Shown: piece after piece, positions 55,602-63,690 of the stretch
Layout of the letters: every line of letters begins with the position of its first letter
Numbering within the stretch: the first letter of the stretch is position 1
Translations under genes and position numbers: made by a program
Assembly (NCBI RefSeq): GCF_001542815.1
Contig: NZ_CP006992.1
Span: 5,089,501 to 5,153,500 of the forward strand
Direction: 5' to 3'
Source: Methylobacterium sp. AMS5
GTDB lineage: Bacteria > Pseudomonadota > Alphaproteobacteria > Rhizobiales > Beijerinckiaceae
DNA: 64,000 nucleotides
The notes under the pieces: model-generated
The model's input: the letters and a program-made list of their open reading frames with translations, nothing else
Told to the model about the DNA's origin: nothing
Database searches by the model: none

Positions 55602-55638
55602 CCAAATCCGGCTGATCTCTCCGGCAGGACGGATTTGG
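55602..55638 (+). terminator. Hairpin after the nucleotide-sugar operon
   Basis: Perfect 9-base arms CCAAATCCG and CGGATTTGG with a 19-base loop, 100 bases past the GT4 stop. Position suits transcription termination; the short T-run after it is weak. Confidence 0.4.
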
Positions 55639-55669
55639 CTTTCGCTCAAGCGCCGCACCGGCTGAGGGC

Positions 55670-55888
55670 TTACGCTTCATCCTGTTCCGAAAACCGGCAT
55701 CCGCTTTTCGGGACGATGATCGAATCCAGCGACAGGTAGCGCAACCTCTGCTTCTCGAGTTCGGACAGCACCCGCTCGGGTTCGAGACCGTCGTCGTAGG
55801 GAGCGTTCCTGAGTTCGTGCAGAAGGAACAGCATCGCGAGGAATCCGATGCCGATCGCTCCACAGATCACCAACGACAGGCCCGTCAT
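55670..55888 (-). CDS. Small single-pass membrane protein with repeat-derived C-terminus
   Basis: A 72-residue protein with one N-terminal membrane segment (residues 4-24, LSLVICGAIGIGFLAMLFLL) and a short charged helical part. Residues from about 57 on (IIVPKSGCRFSEQ) are encoded by a REP-like element (55685-55720), so the gene has recruited the repeat as its 3' end. GGGGGAG precedes the ATG, and AT-rich promoter-like sequence lies before it. Function unknown. Confidence 0.65.
   Translation of the reverse strand: MTGLSLVICGAIGIGFLAMLFLLHELRNAPYDDGLEPERVLSELEKQRLRYLSLDSIIVPKSGCRFSEQDEA
55685..55720 (+). repeat. REP-like palindromic element, copy 3
   Basis: Same family as 10294-10331 and 10357-10394. 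Arms TCCGAAAA and TTTTCGGG differ from those of the other copies by a compensating change (A-T for G-C). This copy lies within the 3' end of a small minus-strand gene. Confidence 0.8.
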
Positions 55889-56003
55889 CGCTCCCCCACG
55901 AATCGCCTGCGTTTTATAAACATAAGCTAATATAATCGGAAAACGGCTTGCACGCGGATCGGTACGCGCCCGCCGCGTGTGCGGCGAAGCGCAGCAGGCA
56001 GAG

Positions 56004-58598
56004 TCACCGGCACGCCATCAGGCTGATCTTGGCCGCGATCACCCGGCAGCCGGCGGCGGAGAACGCGCCTTCGTGGCCGAAACCCGGAACGCTGACGCTT
56101 TCGCTGTTCTCGGCATAGGCCCGCCATCCGAGCAGCGGGTCGAGCGCGGGGCCGACCGGAACGCTCTCGCTGCGGACGATCAGCACCGGCCCGCGATGGG
56201 GGCGCGGCTCGTAGGCCAGGGCGAGCGCGTCGAGTTCGTCGGTCAATTGCCAGAACGCGTCCTCCGGGCTCGGGGCGGCGAGCCCCACCCGGTTCAGCAT
56301 GCGCCGCAACCCGCGCCATGAGCGATGCGAGCGGAACCAGAGATGAGCCCGCGAGCCGAGGTAGCCGATTCCGTCGCGGCGGACGTGGCGGATGAGCGCG
56401 GCGAGCCGGCCGCGCCGGTAGGCGGCCATCGCCCGCATGCGAGCGGGCGGCTTGAGGCGCCGGATATAGCCCGGCTCCCAGCAATCGATGAGGACGACGA
56501 GGGCGACGTCCCGGCCGCCCTGCGCGAACTGCCGGGCGATCTCGAAGGCGAGGACGCCCGAGCGGCAGAACCCGACGAGGCGGATCGGCCCTTGCGGCTG
56601 CGCGGCATCGATCGCGTCGCGATAGGCGCCGGCCAGCCGCTCCAGGGTTTCCTCGTGGGGCGGAACCCGGCTTTCCAGTTGCAGCGTCGCGAAGGGATGG
56701 TCCGCTCCAAGGGCCTCGGACAGGGGCCGGTAGAGTTCCTGATCGGCCGCGGCGTGGTGGATTGCGGTGAAGCCGGGCCGCGCCTGCGCCGTCGGTGGCG
56801 GTTCCTGAAGCAAGCGGTGCCGCACGCCCGCCGCCGCCTCGCCACCGAGGAAGGCGCAGAGCCGCGCGACCGTGCTCGCCTCGAAGAACGACCAGAGCGG
56901 AACGGTTCGGCCCGTCGCCGCCTCGATCCGCGCGACGACGCGCGCGGCCAGCAGTGAGTGCCCGCCCGCCGCGAAGAAATCCTCTTCGTCGGACAGGTCG
57001 GGGCGGCCGAGCATCTCCCGCCAGATCGTGCGTATCGCGGGCAGGAGGTCGTCGGACGCCTCGCCCACCGAGGGACGCGCCGTCTCGGGGGCAGGTGCCG
57101 CATCCGTCGTCGTGCGCCCGGCCGCCTGCTCCGCCTCCTCCGCCTGTTCCGCCTCTTGGCGCCGGGCTCCCTGGGGAGGCTCCTCACGCTCGGCCGCGAC
57201 CCCTCGCCCGCCTCTTCCCAGGGAGGCCGGATCGGGCAGCCGCGCCCCGACCGCCGCGCGGGCGGCCTGCTCGAAATCCGCGAGCAGGCCGGCGACGGTC
57301 TCCGCCGCGTAGAGGCCGGCATCGTACTCGCAGATCAAGCGCCAGCCGGCCGCGCTCGGCGCGAGTTCGAGATCGAGGTCGAAGAAGCTGCCGGTGGCGG
57401 CATAGTCGAGATCGACGAGGCGGATCGGGGCCGGCTCCCCGATTGACGACCCGCCGGACGGCGTCGCCTGGGGCGTCGGCCGCATCCGGACATTGACCGA
57501 GACCAGCGGCGGCCGCAGCCCGTCGCGGCAGGGCGCCAGCGCCTGCACCACCCGGTCGAAGGGGGCGAGCGCGTGATCGCAGGCGTCGAGGATCGTCCGG
57601 CGCGTCGCCGCCAGCCGCTCGGCGAAGCTCTGATCCGCTCCGAGATGAGTCCGAAGCACCAGCGTGTTCACGAAGGTGCCGACGACTCCTTCCAGCTCGA
57701 TCTCGTCGCGCCCCAGCACCTGCGTGCCGATGGCGATGTCGCCGCGCCCGGTGCGTGCGCTCAGGAGCCCGAACAGAATGGTGCAGGCGAGGACGAAGGG
57801 GGTGGCGCCCTGTGCCCGCGCGTACGCTTCCATGCGCGCGCCGAGATCGGCGGAGAGCGGCCGGGTCTCGGCGGCGAAGCGGCGCTCCCGGCCGGGGCGG
57901 CGGGGATGGTCCGGCGACAGCTCGAACGGAGTGAGATCGCGCAGCGACTGCGCCCAGAAGGCGAGGTCGCGTTCCGCCGCCTCGGCGAGGGCCGGGGAGA
58001 CTTCCCATTCCGCGAAGTCGGCATAGTGCAGGGCTGGCGGCGCCAGAGCCGGTGCCTGTCCCCGGATCAGGGCGCCGTAGATCGCGACGAACTCACGGGC
58101 CAGCACCACCATCGACCAGCCGTCGCAGACGCTGTGATGGGCGGTGACGAGCAGCAGGGAATCGCCGCGCCCGAGCCGCAGCAGCGTCACCCGCACGAGC
58201 GGCGCACGGGCCAGATCAAAGGGCTTCCCGGCCTCCGACTCGGCGATCCCGCCCGCCTCGCCGAGGCGGTCGCCGGGCAGGCCGGAGAGGTCGATTTCGG
58301 AGAAGGCCAGCGGCACCGTTCCGGCGATCCGCTGCACCGGCCGCCCGCCCTCGCCGACGATCGACGTGCGCAAAGCCTCGTGCCGGTCGAGCAGGAGGCG
58401 GAAGGCTCGGGTGAGGATCTCGGCATCGAGCCGCCCGGCGATGCGCCAGCGGGCGGCGACATGCAGGCTCGGATCGCCCGGCCTCAACTGATCGAGCAGC
58501 CAGAACCGCGTCTGGCTGTGGGAGCAGCGGGCCGTGAACGCGTCGCCGCCGTGAAGCTCGCCGGTCACGGCCGGTGATTCTTGCGTGAAATGCCGCAT
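56004..58598 (-). CDS. NRPS protein, C-T-TE without adenylation domain
   Basis: An 864-residue non-ribosomal peptide synthetase. A condensation domain (about 20-450) has HHSVCDG at 154-160. A low-complexity Glu/Ala-rich linker (about 465-510) precedes a carrier domain with Ser548 in GGHSLL. A type I thioesterase (about 605-864) closes the chain. In the thioesterase the nucleophile elbow reads GFCRSG, so Cys678 replaces the usual Ser. The Asp705 and a His in FGHEGAF complete the triad. No adenylation domain is present between C and T. The gene follows NRPS 1 by 11 bases. The amino acid for this carrier must come in trans. Confidence 0.93.
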   Translation of the reverse strand: MRHFTQESPAVTGELHGGDAFTARCSHSQTRFWLLDQLRPGDPSLHVAARWRIAGRLDAEILTRAFRLLLDRHEALRTSIVGEGGRPVQRIAGTVPLAFSEIDLSGLPGDRLGEAGGIAESEAGKPFDLARAPLVRVTLLRLGRGDSLLLVTAHHSVCDGWSMVVLAREFVAIYGALIRGQAPALAPPALHYADFAEWEVSPALAEAAERDLAFWAQSLRDLTPFELSPDHPRRPGRERRFAAETRPLSADLGARMEAYARAQGATPFVLACTILFGLLSARTGRGDIAIGTQVLGRDEIELEGVVGTFVNTLVLRTHLGADQSFAERLAATRRTILDACDHALAPFDRVVQALAPCRDGLRPPLVSVNVRMRPTPQATPSGGSSIGEPAPIRLVDLDYAATGSFFDLDLELAPSAAGWRLICEYDAGLYAAETVAGLLADFEQAARAAVGARLPDPASLGRGGRGVAAEREEPPQGARRQEAEQAEEAEQAAGRTTTDAAPAPETARPSVGEASDDLLPAIRTIWREMLGRPDLSDEEDFFAAGGHSLLAARVVARIEAATGRTVPLWSFFEASTVARLCAFLGGEAAAGVRHRLLQEPPPTAQARPGFTAIHHAAADQELYRPLSEALGADHPFATLQLESRVPPHEETLERLAGAYRDAIDAAQPQGPIRLVGFCRSGVLAFEIARQFAQGGRDVALVVLIDCWEPGYIRRLKPPARMRAMAAYRRGRLAALIRHVRRDGIGYLGSRAHLWFRSHRSWRGLRRMLNRVGLAAPSPEDAFWQLTDELDALALAYEPRPHRGPVLIVRSESVPVGPALDPLLGWRAYAENSESVSVPGFGHEGAFSAAGCRVIAAKISLMACR

Positions 58599-58609
58599 CC
58601 TGCCCGCCC

Positions 58610-61600
58610 TTACGCCTGACCGACCGCGGCGCGGTCGGCGTCGGCGGGCTTTGGGCGCCGGATCGACGGGATCGGCGCGCGCGGGGCGGCCGGTGTTTCG
58701 CCCCCCTCCCCGAGGCGTCCGTGCAGCACGGCCGCGATCCGGGCGATGGTGCGTTCCTGAAACAGGTCGCCGGCCCCGAGCGGCAGGTTCTCACGTCTCG
58801 CCCGCGCGACGATGCGGAACACGCTGAGCGAATCCGCTCCGAGCGCGATCAGGTCGTCGTCCCGCTCCACTCTGGCGAGCCCCAGCACCTCCCGCCAGAT
58901 CGCCGCGAGGGTGGTCTCGAGGGCGTCGTCGGATGTCGGGACCGGAGCGGGCTTGAGGGGAAGCTTGATCGCGGCGGCCGGGCCGGTGGGCCGGGCCTCC
59001 GGGGCGGGCAGCGCCCGGCGATCGACCTTACCGCTTGCCGTCAACGGCAAGGCCGACAGCCGGACCCATTCCGAGGGGATCATGTAATCGGGGAGTTCGC
59101 GGGCGAGCGCGGCGCGCAGATTGCGCAAGGTGGGCGCCGCCTCGCCCTCCGGGCGCACGAAGTAGCAGACGAGGCGATCTTCGCCCGCCGCGTCGGGGCG
59201 CAGCACCACGACGGCGTGCAGCCCGGTCTGGCGCAGCAGCACCGCCTCGATCTCAGCGGGCTCGATCCGGTAGCCGCGCAGCTTGATCTGGTGGTCGGCC
59301 CGTCCCAGGATCTCGACGCGTCCGTCCGGCCGGTAGCGGGCGCGGTCGCCGGTCCGGTAGAGCCGCGCCCCGGCACATTCCGGCAGGGTGCTCGCGATGA
59401 AGCTCCGCTGCGTCAGATCCGGCCGTCCGAGGTAGCCGCGGGCGAGCCCGATCCCGCCGATCAGCAATTCACCCGTGACCCCCACCGGCACCGGCTCGCC
59501 CTGTTCATCGAGGATGAACAGGCTGGTGTTGTCGATCGGCCGCCCGATTGTGACCGTCTCCTCCCCCGGATCGACCCGCGCGGCCGAGGACCAGATCGTC
59601 GTCTCCGTCGGCCCGTAGAGGTTCCAGAGCTCGCCCCCGCCCTCGGTGAGGCGCCGGGCCAGATCGAGCGGAAGCGCTTCGCCGCCGCACAGCATCTTGA
59701 AGCCGGGGCGGGAACGGAAACCCGCCTCCAGCAGGAGCCGCCACGTCATCGGCGTCGCCTGGAGCATGGTCGCCTCGCGCTGTTCCAGGCGGGCGAGGAG
59801 GGCATGGCCGTCGCGCGCTTCCTCGGCGGAGGCGAGCACGATCTGGGCGCCGCGGATCAGCGGCAGCAGCAATTCGAGCCCGGCGATGTCGAAGGTGACC
59901 GTCGTCACCGCCAGCAGCCGGTCGTCACGGTCGATCCCCGGTGCCCGCGCCATCGAGAACAGCAGGTTCGAGAGGCCGCGATGCAGCACCTCGACGCCCT
60001 TCGGCGCCCCGGTCGTGCTCGACGTGTAGATCAGATAGGCGGCCCTCTCCGCCGGCACGCGCGGGAAGCGGGTCGGCACCGGTCCGTCGAGACGATCGAC
60101 CTCGATGACGCGCGGGCCCTCCGGCAGGAGCGCGCGGTCGGCGGCGAGGGTGAGCATCGCGCCGATCCCGGCATCGGCGACGATTCCCGCGCGGCGGGCG
60201 GACGGCATGGCCGGGTCGAGCGGGACGTAGGGGATGCCGGCGCGCAGCGCGCCGAGCATCGCCGCGACGAGGCCGGGCGATCGGCGCATGAGCAGGCCGA
60301 CGCGGGCCCCCTCGGACAGAGTGCCTCCCTGCAAGGCCGCGGCGACGCGATCGGCCCAGCGGTCGAGGGCGCCGTAGGAGACGCTCTCTTCGCCGAAACG
60401 GATCGCGATCCGGTCCGGGTCGCGCCGGGCGTGGAGCCTGAAGGCGCGCATCGCCCCGACCTCGAGCGGATGCACGGTCTCGGTCGCGTTCCAGGCCACC
60501 AGCATGGTCTGCCGCTCGGCCGCATCGAGCAGCGGAACGCGCCCGATCGGCTGCGCGGGATCGCGGGTGAGATGCCCGAGCAGGGTGAGATAGTGCCCGA
60601 TCCAGCGCTCGATCGTGGCCGGCTCGAACAGGGCGCTGTTGTAGGTGGCGTCAAGGGTCAGTCCGTCGGCCGTCTCGCTGAGGCTGACGGTGAGCTCGAA
60701 CGTCGAGAAGCGCTTCGGCGCGGGTGCGAGGGTGCCGTGCAGGCCCGCCCCGAAATCGATGGCGTCGGCGAAACGCTGGAGGTTGAACTGCACCTGCGCC
60801 AGCGGCGGGCGCGCCGGATCGTGCGGCCGGTCGAGGTGGCGCAGCAGCCGCCCCAGGGTGCAGTCGGCGTGGGCGGCGGCCTCGGCCAGGGCCGCCCCGG
60901 TACGGGCGAGATGGGCAGCGAACGGCTCACCCGGGTCGAATCGGGCCCGCAGCGGCAGGAAATCGGCGTGGTGACCGACGAGGCCCGGTTCACCGCGGCG
61001 CGGCTGGCCCGCCATCGGTATGCCGACGACGAGGTCGTCCTGCCCCGAGAGCCGCGCGAGGAGCACTTGAAAGGCCGCGAGCAGCGTGGCGTTCAGCGTC
61101 TGCCCCTGGCGCGCCGCGAGCGCTTTCAGCGCGGCGACGAGCGGCGGCGGCAGTGTGGCGCTTCGGGTGTCGCCGGCAAAGCCGCGCAGCTTCGGCCGCG
61201 GATGGTCGGCCGGCAGGTCGAGCGGCTCGGGCAAACGCGCATAGAGCCCGGCCCAGTAATCCAGCGCCCGGCTCGCCTCCGCCGGAGCACAGCCAGTGCT
61301 CTGCGGGGCCTGTGCCAGCTCTTCCGGCGCGGCGCGGTAGGCGCCCGCGATCGCGTCGGCCAGGACCGCGAAGGACCAGCCGTCGCAGGCGATGTGGTGG
61401 GCCGAGAGGACGAGGACGTGACGCCGCTCGCCGAGGCGAACGAGGTCGGCTTGCGCCACCGGTCCGGCGACGGGATCGAACGAGAGGCCCGCTTGCGTGT
61501 GAAGATGCGCCGCCAGAGCGGCCTCCGGATCGGATTGCCCCGCGAGATCGACCCACCGCACCGGCACGAGGCCCGCGGGATCGATCCGCACGGTCTCGCC

Positions 61601-62056
61601 ACTCGGCGAGAAGCGGCTGCGCAGGGCGTCGTGGCGGCCGAGCACCGCTCTCACGACGGAGAGAAGCCGCTCGGCGTCGAGCGGGCCGTCGAGCCGCAGG
61701 GTGACGATCTCGGTCATCGCAGCATTGGCGTCGGCGCCGAACTGAGCGGCGAGCCAGATCTCGGCCTCCCCGTCGGTCACCGACCGCTCTGCCCCGCGCT
61801 CCCCCGTCGGCAGAGCCGGGGATGGCTGTGGCTCGGGCCGGCTCACCCGCGCGGCTGTGAAGGTCAGCGCGAGCGTGCGAAGCTGCTCCTCCACCACGCG
61901 GCACACGGCATCGAGCTGATGCCGGAAGATCCCCTGCAATTCCTCCGGCGTCGGCGTGGCGAGCGGGACGGCCGGCCGCCCCTCCCCGCCCGAACCGGGT
62001 GCGGCGTAACGAGCCGGGATCGCCTGGAAAACAGCCTCGCCGTCGATGCAGGACAT
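58610..62056 (-). CDS. NRPS protein, C-A-T, predicted glycine-activating
   Basis: An 1148-residue synthetase module. After about 90 Pro/Ala-rich residues a condensation domain (about 95-510) has HHIACDG at 220-226. An adenylation domain (about 535-1015) has YTSSTTGAPKG, YGPTETT, YRTGDRARY and Lys1010 in ASGKVDRR. A carrier domain has Ser1076 in LGADSL. Reading the specificity pocket by eye gives D723, I724, L727, Q766, L789, G791, L813, I821, W822 and K1010, which is the glycine code (DILQLGLIWK) as I recall it. The first C domain, without an upstream module, suggests a starter that joins an acyl or aminoacyl donor to glycine. It is the first gene of the pair. Confidence 0.93.
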   Translation of the reverse strand: MSCIDGEAVFQAIPARYAAPGSGGEGRPAVPLATPTPEELQGIFRHQLDAVCRVVEEQLRTLALTFTAARVSRPEPQPSPALPTGERGAERSVTDGEAEIWLAAQFGADANAAMTEIVTLRLDGPLDAERLLSVVRAVLGRHDALRSRFSPSGETVRIDPAGLVPVRWVDLAGQSDPEAALAAHLHTQAGLSFDPVAGPVAQADLVRLGERRHVLVLSAHHIACDGWSFAVLADAIAGAYRAAPEELAQAPQSTGCAPAEASRALDYWAGLYARLPEPLDLPADHPRPKLRGFAGDTRSATLPPPLVAALKALAARQGQTLNATLLAAFQVLLARLSGQDDLVVGIPMAGQPRRGEPGLVGHHADFLPLRARFDPGEPFAAHLARTGAALAEAAAHADCTLGRLLRHLDRPHDPARPPLAQVQFNLQRFADAIDFGAGLHGTLAPAPKRFSTFELTVSLSETADGLTLDATYNSALFEPATIERWIGHYLTLLGHLTRDPAQPIGRVPLLDAAERQTMLVAWNATETVHPLEVGAMRAFRLHARRDPDRIAIRFGEESVSYGALDRWADRVAAALQGGTLSEGARVGLLMRRSPGLVAAMLGALRAGIPYVPLDPAMPSARRAGIVADAGIGAMLTLAADRALLPEGPRVIEVDRLDGPVPTRFPRVPAERAAYLIYTSSTTGAPKGVEVLHRGLSNLLFSMARAPGIDRDDRLLAVTTVTFDIAGLELLLPLIRGAQIVLASAEEARDGHALLARLEQREATMLQATPMTWRLLLEAGFRSRPGFKMLCGGEALPLDLARRLTEGGGELWNLYGPTETTIWSSAARVDPGEETVTIGRPIDNTSLFILDEQGEPVPVGVTGELLIGGIGLARGYLGRPDLTQRSFIASTLPECAGARLYRTGDRARYRPDGRVEILGRADHQIKLRGYRIEPAEIEAVLLRQTGLHAVVVLRPDAAGEDRLVCYFVRPEGEAAPTLRNLRAALARELPDYMIPSEWVRLSALPLTASGKVDRRALPAPEARPTGPAAAIKLPLKPAPVPTSDDALETTLAAIWREVLGLARVERDDDLIALGADSLSVFRIVARARRENLPLGAGDLFQERTIARIAAVLHGRLGEGGETPAAPRAPIPSIRRPKPADADRAAVGQA

Positions 62057-62384
62057 CCCGATCCTCGTCTGGCCGTGCGGCTCATCGGCGAAGGCCGGGT
62101 ATCCCGCACCGGACGCCAGCCGCGCCGCCGGGTTGGAACCGGGCGCTCTCGGCGATCGGGCGTCCGATGAGGCACACTTGCCTTGGCGTGACGAGCAGGA
62201 GGGTCATCGCGTCGCCGGGAGTGTGGAGACCGGTGTCTCGACCGATTTCCGCAAGCCCCCGAGAGACGTTTTCACGACCATACCAGCGGGCCGGCGACGA
62301 TCATCTGCCTCCTTGGGAGTAGTGCTTCTCCACTCTGCGCGGTTCATCGCGCGGGGGAAGGTCGGTGCTCTTCGAGTCGTAGTC
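62057..62384. other. Intergenic region upstream of the NRPS operon
   Basis: About 330 bases. A GC hairpin (GCGCG and CGCGC arms near 62337-62352) lies just after the lysozyme-like gene's 3' side. The NRPS promoter is presumably here. No gene or regulator is seen. Confidence 0.45.
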
Positions 62385-63596
62385 CTATAGTGCTGAGTTC
62401 GGCCGTGCCTCCGACGAAGCGGTTTTGGAGAGACGCGCCTCCAGCCGCTCGATCGCCGCGCTCACCAGCGCCTTCGAGGCGTGCAGCGTGCCGAGTTCGA
62501 CCGAGGACATCGCCAGCAGCACCGGCAGGAGGTTGTCGCTCGGGCGGCCGTCGTCGCGGAACAGGCGAAGATCGTCGTCGGGCTTGAGGCCGACGCTGCC
62601 AGCGATCCGTGCGGCGTAGTTGCGGATGCGCGTCTCGTCATTGGCGCAGACAGGGGCCGGGAGGCTGAGATCGAGCAGGCTGCCCTTCGGCAGCGAGGCG
62701 GCGATCGAGGGCAGTGCGGCCGCCTCCGCCGCGAGCCGGTCGGGCGCCAGCAGGGCCGCGGGATTGGCCGCGCCGGAGGCGACGAGCGCGCGGGCCGGGG
62801 TGACAGCCGCGGGAGGCTTGGCCGCGATTTGCGGTGCCTCGGTCAGGCCCGTCGCGATGTCGGCAGCGGTCTTCGGCACGGAGACGGCCGATCTTGCCAC
62901 GGCGCGGGGTACCCGGCCGGGATGCCCGGCGAGCCGTGCGCGGGCCGACCAGGGTTGCACCCGCAGCCCCGCGGCGGCGCTCGGAGCTGCCCGCGCGACG
63001 CCGCCCCGCCCATGCCGCGCGAGGAAGCGGGCACGCAAGGTTCCGCCGATGCCCCGCGGTGCCGTCGTCGTCGACACGGCGGCCTGTCGCGCCGGCGGCC
63101 TCGGCTTTCCACCGACAGGCGCCGCCGCCACGGGGCGGGCCGTGCCGCACTCGGCGGGCGCCCAGCGGCGGACGATGGCGAGCGCCGAGCGGCGTCCGTA
63201 ATCACGCTGGTAGCGGCGCAGGAGCTGCACAGCCGCATCCGCCCCATCGGCGGCGGTGGCGAAGCCGGTATGGCCCTCGGCGTCGCCGCCGAGCTCGCCG
63301 CTCCAGCGCGCCTGTTTGATGCACCAGTAATTGTTGAGCCGCACACAGCGGGCAACGAAGCCCGGCTCGGTCGCCGCGTGCCGGACGACGAAAGCGAGCG
63401 AGCCCGGCGCGAGGTTCTCGCCCGCCTGTTCCCGCCAGTTCGAGACGGCACGCGCCACGAGGCTGAAGCTCGGCGCGGGCGCCGGGGGCGCCTCGGCCGC
63501 GCGGGGGAGAGGCGGCAGGCGCGCCCGCGCCGCGTCGAGTGCGGGCTCGATCCGCGGCAGCAGCATCGTCAGGGCGAGGAGCGTTTCGAGGAGCAC
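62385..63596 (-). CDS. Lysozyme-like/structural protein with Ala-Pro-rich linker
   Basis: A 403-residue protein. An N-terminal hydrophobic stretch (possible signal or anchor) is followed by NNYWCIKQARWSGELGG, then GFATAADGADAAVQLLRRYQRDYGRRSALAIVRRWAPAE. This is the pattern of the NNPGN-type phage structural and peptidoglycan-binding domain (N-N, W-x-G, R-W-A-P) as I remember it. A long Ala/Pro/Arg-rich linker then leads to a C-terminal helical region. It may bind or cleave peptidoglycan, but the catalytic Glu of muramidases is not evident. Prophage origin is possible though no other phage gene is near. Confidence 0.65.
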   Translation of the reverse strand: MLLETLLALTMLLPRIEPALDAARARLPPLPRAAEAPPAPAPSFSLVARAVSNWREQAGENLAPGSLAFVVRHAATEPGFVARCVRLNNYWCIKQARWSGELGGDAEGHTGFATAADGADAAVQLLRRYQRDYGRRSALAIVRRWAPAECGTARPVAAAPVGGKPRPPARQAAVSTTTAPRGIGGTLRARFLARHGRGGVARAAPSAAAGLRVQPWSARARLAGHPGRVPRAVARSAVSVPKTAADIATGLTEAPQIAAKPPAAVTPARALVASGAANPAALLAPDRLAAEAAALPSIAASLPKGSLLDLSLPAPVCANDETRIRNYAARIAGSVGLKPDDDLRLFRDDGRPSDNLLPVLLAMSSVELGTLHASKALVSAAIERLEARLSKTASSEARPNSAL

Positions 63597-63690
63597 GCCG
63601 GTCTTCCCTCACGCGGTATCAGCTCGGCTGTTCTCGTTGGGGAACGGCGCGAGGCGGCGAAGGGTTCGGTGCTCCCGCTTCTGAAACCCC

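Noticed and set aside
58721..62170. Open frame of about 1149 codons opposite the NRPS gene
   Set aside because: Antisense shadow of a high-GC gene: composition follows the third-codon bias of the NRPS, with no family motif or ribosome site.
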